From Gammaproteobacteria bacterium (GTDB lineage Bacteria > Pseudomonadota > Gammaproteobacteria > GCA-001735895), in contig JAPUFZ010000222.1 of NCBI GenBank assembly GCA_027293245.1, positions 1-5,551 on the forward strand: 5,551 nt of DNA, in the 5' to 3' direction. Each line of letters opens with the position of its first letter. Within the stretch, counting starts at the first letter, position 1. Shown here piece by piece: positions 1 to 5,541 of the stretch. The position numbers and the translations under genes were made by a program. Under the pieces are notes generated by a model, which made no database searches, was not told where the DNA came from, and saw only the letters and a program-made list of their open reading frames with translations.

Positions 1-107
1 ATCTGGCACCGTCTGCTTTCGAGGCGGGTTTTGTCAGTTCTGCGCATAGCGATGCACATATTCAGCAGACCATCGATAGTGCGGTACGGGTACTAGCCAA
101 TCTTTAA
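1..107 (+). CDS. hemL: Glutamate-1-semialdehyde 2,1-aminomutase, C-terminal fragment
   Basis: Reading from base 3, 34 codons run to a TAA at 105-107 and give a peptide beginning [10 protein letters not shown] and ending AVRVLANL. This matches the C-terminus of HemL as I know it from E. coli ([10 protein letters not shown], then an AHS segment, a TID segment and a short amphipathic end). HemL is the cytoplasmic PLP enzyme that turns glutamate-1-semialdehyde into 5-aminolevulinate, the second step of the C5 route to tetrapyrroles. The rest of the gene, including the PLP lysine, lies outside the window. It is transcribed toward the minus-strand operon. No classical hairpin plus T-tract follows its stop; the inverted repeat at 118-229 is the only structure downstream. 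The identification rests on a short but very characteristic tail. Confidence 0.85.
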   Translation, partial: LAPSAFEAGFVSSAHSDAHIQQTIDSAVRVLANL

Positions 108-117
108 TCGATCTTGC

Positions 118-229
118 TCTCGCAAAGGCGCCAAGCACGCAAAGGTAAAGATGAAAATAATGGTGGGAAGAACCAGTCTATTTGAATTAAACCCAAAAAA
201 ACCTTTGCGCTCTTGGCGCCTTGGCGAGA
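118..229. repeat. 112-bp inverted-repeat element between convergent genes
   Basis: The left arm at 118-146 and the right arm at 201-229 are reverse complements over 29 bases with 3 mismatches, separated by an AT-rich 54-bp centre. Each arm carries a GGCGCC palindrome. The octamer CGCAAAGG occurs twice in the left arm (121-128 and 138-145), so the arm is itself a near-duplication of a CGCAAAGG(CGCCAAG) unit. The homology stops sharply at both arm ends and I see no flanking target-site duplication. The central part has no coding potential. It fills the gap between the hemL stop and the end of the minus-strand operon, where it could fold in either transcript. From memory, TTTGCG/TTGGCG-rich intergenic repeats of this style recur in many bacterial genomes; I cannot confirm copy number here. 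Confidence 0.8.
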
Positions 230-242
230 TTCAAATTTCCTT

Positions 243-270
243 AAAATCTGGGCTTTTATTTCAGGCCCAG
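243..270 (-). terminator. Intrinsic terminator overlapping the last codons of the exported chalcone-isomerase-like gene
   Basis: On the minus strand a perfect 6-bp GC-rich stem CTGGGC/GCCCAG (270-265 with 253-248) closes an 11-nt loop and is followed by ATTTT. The 5' arm encodes the final Leu-Gly-Leu codons and the TAA stop lies in the loop. The stem is short and the T-tract only four bases, so it is probably modest in strength, but it sits exactly where the operon should end. Confidence 0.5.
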
Positions 271-822
271 TAGGCCGCGCTTCAGGCTCTTGTCGGCGGG
301 GAAGTTACCGAGCCAGATTTCCAGTAGTGCATTTTTAAAATCTTGTCCGGGGATAAGGCCGAGCACGGTATTGTTTTTAATAACTGTTGTACCCTTGTCT
401 GGAATATAGTCAAAAATATACTGATCTTTGGCTAGCGCATTTTGATTGAAAAAACTGTTGAACCGGTCTATCCGATCTTGCAGAGTTGCGAGGATTGCGC
501 TGGACTGATTTTTCTCAAAACCCTCATTCCAGGCCTTGATTAATTTTTCACTGGCTACCTCTTTGTGGACGAAGTCCATTTGTATTCGACTGGCGTTTGG
601 GGCAGACAGGATTTCAGCGACGCTAGAGGATTTATTTACCAGGTAGAGTGAACCGACATAGACATCGATCCAGAATTTTTCGCGCAGACCGATACCGTTG
701 AGCACCAGTATTTCGCCATTCCCGGCCGTGACCTGATCCTTGATCGAAACACCGGCTAATTCGGCCGCCTGAACCGGTAGAACGAGTAGAGATAGCAATC
801 CTACAATGAATAACTTGTTCAT
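256..822 (-). CDS. Exported chalcone-isomerase-like domain protein
   Basis: The product is 188 residues. Residues 1-19 form a clear Sec signal peptide: MNK, then a hydrophobic run (LFIVGLLSLLVLP), ending VQA before AEL, with cleavage likely after Ala19. The mature part resembles the bacterial chalcone-isomerase-like family (Chalcone_3 type). It has an NGIGLREKF segment leading into a WIDVYVGSLYL strand near residues 42-61, a helical middle with KAWNEGF, and a C-terminal WLGNFPADKSLKRGLLG motif. Family members are usually periplasmic and of unknown function; the flavonoid-isomerase name reflects fold, and no such activity is implied. The ATG at 822 was chosen because GAGAGGA lies nine bases upstream and the signal peptide starts there; extending to a TTG at 867 would add 15 residues before the signal peptide with no ribosome site. 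It is the last gene of the cluster, 66 nt after the LON-domain gene. Confidence 0.82.
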   Translation of the reverse strand: MNKLFIVGLLSLLVLPVQAAELAGVSIKDQVTAGNGEILVLNGIGLREKFWIDVYVGSLYLVNKSSSVAEILSAPNASRIQMDFVHKEVASEKLIKAWNEGFEKNQSSAILATLQDRIDRFNSFFNQNALAKDQYIFDYIPDKGTTVIKNNTVLGLIPGQDFKNALLEIWLGNFPADKSLKRGLLGLK

Positions 823-831
823 TTGGTTAAG

Positions 832-838
832 TCCTCTC
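832..838 (-). promoter_or_regulatory. Ribosome binding site fixing the start of the chalcone-isomerase-like gene
   Basis: The minus strand reads GAGAGGA, then nine bases, then the ATG at 822. It is one of only two good Shine-Dalgarno matches in the cluster and it rules in favour of this ATG over the upstream TTG at 867. Confidence 0.7.
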
Positions 839-888
839 GATATACACTGCCTCCAGTTTAGTTTCAATTTTTACCTATGGGAACCCCA

Positions 889-1491
889 TTATTTTTCAAA
901 CACTACATCAGGCTTGATATATTGGATGACGCCGAGGCGAATTAATTCGGCATGCAGGATCAGGGCACGATCGCTGCAAAGAGGAATTTCAAGCATGCGT
1001 TGCTTGAGGTTGGTATCCAGTGGTAACAGGTAGATTAACTGGTACATCATTTCGGCAAAGCTCTGGTTTTCGCCCGGTGTCTTACCTTCCTGTGCGCTGA
1101 TGTGATCGAGCAATTCCTGCATATAATTAAACTGCTCGGGGATTTCGGTTTTATCGATTTCATCGAGGACATTGAATTTGGCCATGGTCAGGCCATTCTC
1201 CAGTATATGGGTCGATATGATTTCGAAGCGTTCTAGCCCCAGCACGGTAATTCCGAGCAAACCGTCGGCCCGGTCCTGCCAGTCGCTTATTCTCGCAGTC
1301 GTGCCGATCGAGTGAATATCGGTATCGCTCAGGGTTTCTTCGCCTTTAAATATAAGGACGATGCCGAAACTGGAATCCTCGCGCATGCACTGGGCAATCA
1401 TGTCGAGATATCGTGGCTCGAATATCTTCAGTGATAGCGTATTACCGGGTAGCAATACTGTCTTGAGTGGAAAAAGAGGCAGTTCGGCCAT
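889..1491 (-). CDS. Stand-alone LON substrate-binding domain protein (LonN-like)
   Basis: The product is 200 residues. The N-terminus LPLFPLKTVLLPG (4-16), FEPRYLDM (24-31) and IGTTARI (62-68) are hallmarks of the LON/PUA-like N-terminal domain that Lon protease uses to recognise substrates. The C-terminal half is helical and contains LLPLDTNLKQRMLEI (about 155-169), also typical of this family. There is no AAA+ ATPase module and no Ser-Lys protease domain, so it is not a Lon protease even though such proteins are often labelled peptidase S16. The length is normal for the stand-alone form. It is likely cytoplasmic, since no signal or membrane segment is seen. It starts 30 nt after the ubiX stop. 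No Shine-Dalgarno is visible before the ATG, but the start fits the family's usual N-terminus. The substrate or partner is unknown; I can only infer a binding or adaptor role. Confidence 0.88.
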   Translation of the reverse strand: MAELPLFPLKTVLLPGNTLSLKIFEPRYLDMIAQCMREDSSFGIVLIFKGEETLSDTDIHSIGTTARISDWQDRADGLLGITVLGLERFEIISTHILENGLTMAKFNVLDEIDKTEIPEQFNYMQELLDHISAQEGKTPGENQSFAEMMYQLIYLLPLDTNLKQRMLEIPLCSDRALILHAELIRLGVIQYIKPDVVFEK

Positions 1492-1521
1492 GCGAATTTA
1501 GTGGCTGTGATGATTAGGTTA

Positions 1522-2148
1522 TTATCCGCTACTGGGTTGACGGGGGCTAGCCCAGCGGGGTGAAATTTCGTTTTCAATTCCCAGTTGGTCAAGAATTCTG
1601 GCGACAACAAAATCAACTAGTTCGCTGACCTTGGTGACACCCTGGTAAAATCCAGGGTTGGGCGGCAATATAACGACACCGAGATTCGATAATTTGAGCA
1701 TATTTTCAAGATGGATGCTCGAAAAAGGAGTTTCACGGGGCACCAAAATCAGTTTTTTACGTTCCTTGATGATTACGTCAGCGGCGCGGTGTATCAGGTT
1801 GTCGCTGGTACCGGTGGCGATTGAAGCCAGCGTTCCCATGGTGCAGGGGCAGACTACCATCGCATCGGCAACTGATGAACCACTCGCCGTTGGCGAGGTC
1901 CACTGATCCTTTGCGAACACGCTGAGGCGGGAGGAGTCGGTATTGAACCAGGTCGCCAATTGCTGCTGCATTCTTTGCGGTGAACCGGTTAGCTTTAAAT
2001 CTGATTCCATACCGAGCACAATTTGTCCCGGCTGGGAACATATAAACTGGATATGGATATCGGTTTGCAGGCAAACCTGTAGCAGGCGGAGGGTATAAGG
2101 AGCTCCCGAGGCCCCGGTCATCGCTATTGTCAGAGTCTTTAGACTCAT
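1522..2148 (-). CDS. ubiX: Flavin prenyltransferase UbiX
   Basis: UbiX joins a dimethylallyl group from dimethylallyl phosphate to FMN, making the prenyl-FMN cofactor needed by the UbiD decarboxylase in ubiquinone synthesis. The 208-residue product shows the flavin-binding TGASGAPYTLRLL near residues 11-23, the segment DQWTSPTASGSS (81-92) and CPCTMGTLASIATG (100-113). Residues equivalent to those described for the Pseudomonas aeruginosa enzyme are present with a constant offset of one: Ser14, Glu48, Arg121, Lys128, Glu139, Tyr168 and Arg184. The enzyme should therefore be active. It is about the usual length, with a slightly extended polar C-terminal tail (after LDQLGI). The gene begins 10 nt after the kinase stop, with no strong ribosome site, which suggests translational coupling. 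UbiD is not in the window. Confidence 0.95.
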   Translation of the reverse strand: MSLKTLTIAMTGASGAPYTLRLLQVCLQTDIHIQFICSQPGQIVLGMESDLKLTGSPQRMQQQLATWFNTDSSRLSVFAKDQWTSPTASGSSVADAMVVCPCTMGTLASIATGTSDNLIHRAADVIIKERKKLILVPRETPFSSIHLENMLKLSNLGVVILPPNPGFYQGVTKVSELVDFVVARILDQLGIENEISPRWASPRQPSSG

Positions 2149-2158
2149 GGTTTAAAAA

Positions 2159-3457
2159 TCACTTTTTGGACTCGACCAGTTTTTCCGTTGTTTGCGATAA
2201 TCTCAAAACCAGATTTTCGAGGAATATACGGTAGTATTGTAACTGGGTTTCAAGCGATGCCTGTTCCATTAACGAAGTACTGACGCTCATCAAGGTTACA
2301 TTGGTGCGCGCTATGATGGTGGCGCCACGCGGTTTTTTGGTAATAAATGCAATTTCACCGAAACAGTCTCCCTGCTTCATTGTGCCGATTACCCGGTCTT
2401 TTTTGAATACCTCGACTCCTCCCTTGATAACGATGAAGAAGGAGGTTTCCTTATCACCCTCTTTGACGATCACCTCGCCTTTTTCGAAATCGTCCCATTC
2501 GCTGGCTTCCACGACTTCGGTGATTTGAGCGTCGTTAAAATCCTTAAAAAAATTCAGATGGCGCAGGGCAGTCCATTGTTCCTGCATATCGATGCGATCA
2601 CCGACCTGGCGCAAACGTCCAAATGAGTGACCCAGTTCCTCGGCCAGTTCCTGAGCCGATTCGTGACGGTCGTAAATTATTTTATTCATCGCCTTGCTAA
2701 CGATTTTGATGACATGTTCGGGAATATCAGGATTAATTTCCTCTAGTGCTTCTGGCTCCAGGTTAGCAATCTGGTAGATCAGTGAGTCAATATTGCTGGC
2801 CTTATACGGTGTCTTTTTCGCCAATAGCGCGTACATCGAAGCACCCAGTGAATAGATGTCAGATTGTGCTACCAGGCGTTTCTCCACCGTTACCTGTTCG
2901 GGGGGCATATACATGGGTGAACCCAGGATATCACCTTCGTGTGTTCCGGTACCAATATCGATATGGGCAATACTAAAATCCATGATTTTCACTTCGCCAT
3001 CACTGCTCAACATGATGTTACCGGGTTTGAGATCGCGGTGAATCACACCCTGGCGGTGTACATAGTCGAGCCCCTTGGCGCACTGGTAAATGACATCCAC
3101 TACCTGGTTCGGGGTTAATGATTTATCGCCGACGACATAGTCCTGCAATGTAACGCCGTCGACGTACTCCATGACGATGTAGTTGTAGTCATCTTCCTGG
3201 CCGGCGTCGTAAACACTAATCACCGAGGGATGTTGCATTCTTCCGGCACTATAGACTTCGGCAAAGAAGCCCTCGCGTGCCTTTTGTGTAATAGCTGGGT
3301 CCTGGTCTTCCTGGGAGTGGGCGACCTTGATCGCGACTGTACGTTGCACAAAGGGATCGAAAGCTTCGTAAACGACGCCCATGGAACCACGCCCGATACG
3401 GCGCTTGATCTCATATTTGGCGATCTTAGAGGGGCGTTTACTTGATTTACTATTCAT
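2159..3457 (-). CDS. Serine/threonine protein kinase with C-terminal cyclic nucleotide-binding domain
   Basis: The product is 432 residues, soluble, with no membrane segment. Residues about 15-280 are a Hanks-type kinase: glycine loop IGRGSMG (21-27), ATP-anchoring Lys44 in VAIKVA, helix-C Glu67, catalytic HRDLKPGN (140-147 with Asp142 and Asn147), metal-binding Asp160, PPE (185-187) in place of APE, and Asp200. The DFG motif reads DFS (160-162). Residues about 303-425 are a CAP_ED-type cyclic nucleotide domain with the phosphate-binding cassette FGEIAF...PRGAT (366-380). Both Glu368 (ribose contact in the family) and Arg377 (phosphate contact) are kept. The residue after the arginine is Gly rather than the Thr linked with cGMP choice in PKG, so cAMP is slightly favoured as ligand; this is inference. 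The ATG lies one base after the mpl stop, without a clear ribosome site, so coupling to mpl translation is likely. Substrates are unknown. Confidence 0.92.
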   Translation of the reverse strand: MNSKSSKRPSKIAKYEIKRRIGRGSMGVVYEAFDPFVQRTVAIKVAHSQEDQDPAITQKAREGFFAEVYSAGRMQHPSVISVYDAGQEDDYNYIVMEYVDGVTLQDYVVGDKSLTPNQVVDVIYQCAKGLDYVHRQGVIHRDLKPGNIMLSSDGEVKIMDFSIAHIDIGTGTHEGDILGSPMYMPPEQVTVEKRLVAQSDIYSLGASMYALLAKKTPYKASNIDSLIYQIANLEPEALEEINPDIPEHVIKIVSKAMNKIIYDRHESAQELAEELGHSFGRLRQVGDRIDMQEQWTALRHLNFFKDFNDAQITEVVEASEWDDFEKGEVIVKEGDKETSFFIVIKGGVEVFKKDRVIGTMKQGDCFGEIAFITKKPRGATIIARTNVTLMSVSTSLMEQASLETQLQYYRIFLENLVLRLSQTTEKLVESKK

Positions 3458-3458
3458 A

Positions 3459-4808
3459 CTACTGTCTGGATTGCATGGCGTTTATCAGTCGCTGGCGTAA
3501 GTTATCGAAGCCTCCATTGCTCATGATAACGATTTGATCACCGGGTTGGGTATTTTTCACCAGGTGACTTATCACCTGATTGATATTTGGTTTTATCAAT
3601 AATAGTGTAGACGCTGTTTCGGCTATTGCATGTATATCCCATTGAAGCGCCTGATTTTCGCATAGTAAAACCTCATCAGCCGAGGCTATGGATTGCATGA
3701 GACTTTTCGTAAATATGCCCATCTTCATGGTATTTGAGCGTAGTTCGATAACAGCATATAGACGACCCCGGGTATTCGCCTTGAGCGTGTTTAAAGTGAG
3801 TTCGATTGCGGTCGGGTGGTGAGCAAAGTCGTCAATGATTCGCACGCCATCGATTTCGGCGATGATTTCCTGGCGCCGTTTAACGCCCTCGAAATCTTTT
3901 AGCGATTCGATCGATACAGGCAGGGGTACACCCGCGTGCCGGGCGGCCAATGCAGCTGCGGCTGCATTCATGCTATTGAACAGGCCGGACTGGGCCAGTT
4001 CAAGGTCATATTGTTGATCCCTGTTGCGATCAGTTAACTGGTTGTTTTCATTGATGCTGAAATCTGCTGTGCTATCTTCAGCAGCGAAACTCAGGCATTC
4101 GGTCCAGCACCCCATCGCTATTACCTGATCGAGTGCTGGACAGTCGCTGTTGTGAATTATCAGACCTCTGGCCGGCATCATGCGTATCAGGTGATGAAAT
4201 TGACGTTGGATCGCAGCCAGATCGTCGAAAATGTCAGCGTGATCAAATTCGAGATTATTGAGAATCAGGGTTTGTGGATGGTAGTGAACAAATTTTGATC
4301 GTTTATCAAAAAGTGCGGTGTCATATTCGTCGGCTTCAATGATGAAAAATGGGCCCTGCCCCAGCTGTGCGGATTGAGTCAGGTTTTTACCGACGCCACC
4401 TATGAGATACCCAGGATTTAAACCGCTGCTATGCAAAATCCAGGCGAGCATACTGCTGGTAGTAGTTTTTCCATGCGTTCCAGCCACGGCGAGTACCCAG
4501 CGGTCCTTTAGTACGTTTTCATATAGCCACTGGGGGCCGGAAATATAGGGCAGATTATTGTCGAGGATGTACTCGAACTGCGGGTTGCCACGGGTAATCA
4601 CATTACCAATGATAAAAACGCTGGTATTGTCGGGCAGGCTGTCGGCTGTATAACCGTCGTGTAACTCAATGCCCGCATCACTAAGCTGAGTACTCATGGG
4701 TGGATAAACCTCGGCATCAGAACCAGCTACGTCGATACCGAGTTCGCGCGCGAGCAGGGCGATGCCAGCCATGAAAGTACCGCAGATACCGAGAATATAT
4801 ATTTTCAA
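3459..4808 (-). CDS. mpl: UDP-N-acetylmuramate:L-Ala-gamma-D-Glu-meso-diaminopimelate ligase
   Basis: Mpl is the cytoplasmic ATP-dependent Mur ligase that attaches recovered murein tripeptide directly to UDP-MurNAc, short-cutting MurC, MurD and MurE during peptidoglycan recycling. The 449-residue product has the family's N-terminus ILGICGTFMAG (5-15) and the YPPMST segment. It also has the P-loop GTHGKTT (110-116), EADEYDTALFDKRSKF (158-173) and NNLEFDHADIF (184-194), the Mpl signature DDFAHHPTAI (326-335), LRSNTMKMG (356-364) and MSNGGF (429-434). Length is close to the E. coli enzyme (about 457). It differs from MurC by the DDFAHHPT and LRSNTMKMG motifs. The start codon is TTG, supported by AAGGAG ten bases upstream and by alignment of the first residues with the family; no in-frame ATG is available. 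The usual GxHN motif reads GLFN (275-278). It follows the membrane-protein gene by 24 nt. Confidence 0.96.
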   Translation of the reverse strand: MKIYILGICGTFMAGIALLARELGIDVAGSDAEVYPPMSTQLSDAGIELHDGYTADSLPDNTSVFIIGNVITRGNPQFEYILDNNLPYISGPQWLYENVLKDRWVLAVAGTHGKTTTSSMLAWILHSSGLNPGYLIGGVGKNLTQSAQLGQGPFFIIEADEYDTALFDKRSKFVHYHPQTLILNNLEFDHADIFDDLAAIQRQFHHLIRMMPARGLIIHNSDCPALDQVIAMGCWTECLSFAAEDSTADFSINENNQLTDRNRDQQYDLELAQSGLFNSMNAAAAALAARHAGVPLPVSIESLKDFEGVKRRQEIIAEIDGVRIIDDFAHHPTAIELTLNTLKANTRGRLYAVIELRSNTMKMGIFTKSLMQSIASADEVLLCENQALQWDIHAIAETASTLLLIKPNINQVISHLVKNTQPGDQIVIMSNGGFDNLRQRLINAMQSRQ

Positions 4809-4818
4809 ATTAAGCAGG

Positions 4819-4824
4819 CTCCTT
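4819..4824 (-). promoter_or_regulatory. Strong ribosome binding site of mpl
   Basis: The minus strand carries AAGGAG, a near-perfect Shine-Dalgarno, with ten bases to the TTG at 4808. It decides the unusual TTG start of mpl and may compensate for the weak initiation codon. Confidence 0.8.
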
Positions 4825-4832
4825 AATCACTC

Positions 4833-5360
4833 TTAGAAAAACCAGAAAACCATGAATTGGAAAACCAGAAAATAAATAAACGATATCAAAGCTGATGGCA
4901 GGGTATTAATGTTGAAAGCCTGTTTAAAGATCTGCGACATCACAGCCAGGTTCCAGAATATAACCGCCATAGTAATATTTAGTGCTGTGCTGTTCGGTTC
5001 ACCCTGGGAATTAAAATCCTGTGTCAAAAGCCTGTAAACAGGAATACTAACGACACTGATGATTATATTCACACCGAGTAACGCGGAAAAGGTTTGTGGC
5101 AATCGCGAGAGTAAATTCCCCCCCCTCAATCCGATGTAGCTCACCAGTGCCAGGAGCGAGAGTTCGAGCGCGATTTGCATAATGATGGTTAAGTAGCTTC
5201 GCTGCTCATCGACCAGTGCAAAGCCAATAAGACAGTAACAAAACAGACTCAGCAAGATGTTGGGTAAGTTGACGACCAGGCGATCCGGGCCAGATAACAG
5301 CAAGCACATCAGCGCATAATGCTTGACGGATACGAGCCACTGTTTGAAGACATATATCAT
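4833..5360 (-). CDS. Multi-pass inner-membrane protein of unknown function (YIP1-like)
   Basis: The product is 175 residues and very hydrophobic. I see five likely transmembrane segments at about 32-50, 57-77, 91-113, 128-147 and 154-175, with a polar loop QDFNSQGEPNST (114-125) between the third and fourth. A short N-terminal stretch ends in SGPDRL (23-28), and LPQTFSALLGVN (87-98) and FWNLAVMSQIFKQAF (135-149) look like the conserved parts of small gammaproteobacterial membrane proteins distantly related to the YIP1 fold. I recognise this from general pattern only and cannot assign a function. It is the first gene of the cluster and 24 nt from mpl, so a link to the cell envelope is possible but unproven. 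The ATG at 5360 has no visible Shine-Dalgarno; a second ATG at 5309 would remove the N-terminal 17 residues and also lacks one, so the start is uncertain. Confidence 0.75.
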   Translation of the reverse strand: MIYVFKQWLVSVKHYALMCLLLSGPDRLVVNLPNILLSLFCYCLIGFALVDEQRSYLTIIMQIALELSLLALVSYIGLRGGNLLSRLPQTFSALLGVNIIISVVSIPVYRLLTQDFNSQGEPNSTALNITMAVIFWNLAVMSQIFKQAFNINTLPSALISFIYFLVFQFMVFWFF

Positions 5361-5482
5361 AGATTCAGGCGGGAAAAATTGTGGTTCGCATCATCACCTA
5401 CTTGGCAAAAGAACACAACAGGCCATGGGCCAAAATCATCAAGTGGTTTGGAAAATACGACACAGGCTTTTCCCAATCTATT

Positions 5483-5511
5483 CTGAAAAGGAATGTGTAG
5501 TTCGTTATAAT
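5483..5511 (+). promoter_or_regulatory. Sigma-70-type promoter reading rightward
   Basis: A consensus -10 TATAAT (5506-5511) lies 17 bp from CTGAAA (5483-5488), which matches four of six bases of TTGACA. The bases after the -10, CACGCG (5512-5517), make a GC-rich discriminator of the kind found at growth-rate-controlled promoters. The predicted start near 5518 would leave a leader of about 24 nt to the ATG at 5542. Confidence 0.55.
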
Positions 5512-5531
5512 CACGCGAATTTTTCGTGCAA
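5504..5531 (-). promoter_or_regulatory. Candidate leftward promoter for the membrane protein-mpl-kinase-ubiX operon
   Basis: On the minus strand TATAAC (5509-5504) matches five of six -10 bases and lies 16 bp from TTGCAC (5531-5526), which matches only three of six -35 bases. It uses the same TATA block as the rightward promoter, in the opposite sense. The leader to the first gene would be about 135 nt. The rest of the 5361-5500 stretch shows no better promoter. Confidence 0.35.
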
Positions 5532-5541
5532 TCTATTTCAG

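Noticed and set aside
839..867. Promoter-like TTGAAA - 17 bp - TATATC on the minus strand before the chalcone-isomerase-like gene
   Set aside because: The spacing is ideal and the -35 is five of six, but the transcript would start near 832, removing most of the gene's GAGAGGA ribosome site. Readthrough from the upstream operon is the simpler explanation.
877..889. Small hairpin ATGGG-AAC-CCCAT at the end of the LON-domain gene
   Set aside because: It has a stem of only five base pairs and no T-tract on the minus strand. The T-rich stretch lies on the plus side, where no gene is being read. Probably not a terminator.
806..1033. 75-codon plus-strand open frame
   Set aside because: It lies antisense to the LON-domain gene and the start of the next gene, with no ribosome site and an unstructured arginine-rich translation; it is a shadow of the real frames.
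889..1491. Reading the LON-domain protein as a Lon protease or peptidase
   Set aside because: Only the N-terminal substrate-binding domain is present; there is no ATPase or Ser-Lys catalytic domain in its 200 residues.
1778..2074. 98-codon minus-strand open frame within ubiX
   Set aside because: It is out of frame with ubiX, whose catalytic residues are all intact, and its translation has no recognisable features.
5494..5515. TGTGT...TCACG resembling a CRP operator, tempting because of the cyclic nucleotide domain in the operon
   Set aside because: The half-sites are 12 bp apart rather than 6 and neither matches fully.
5512..5528. Imperfect palindrome CACGCGAA-TTT-TTCGTG near the rightward start site
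   Set aside because: The arms need a bulge to pair and the match is short, so an operator cannot be supported.
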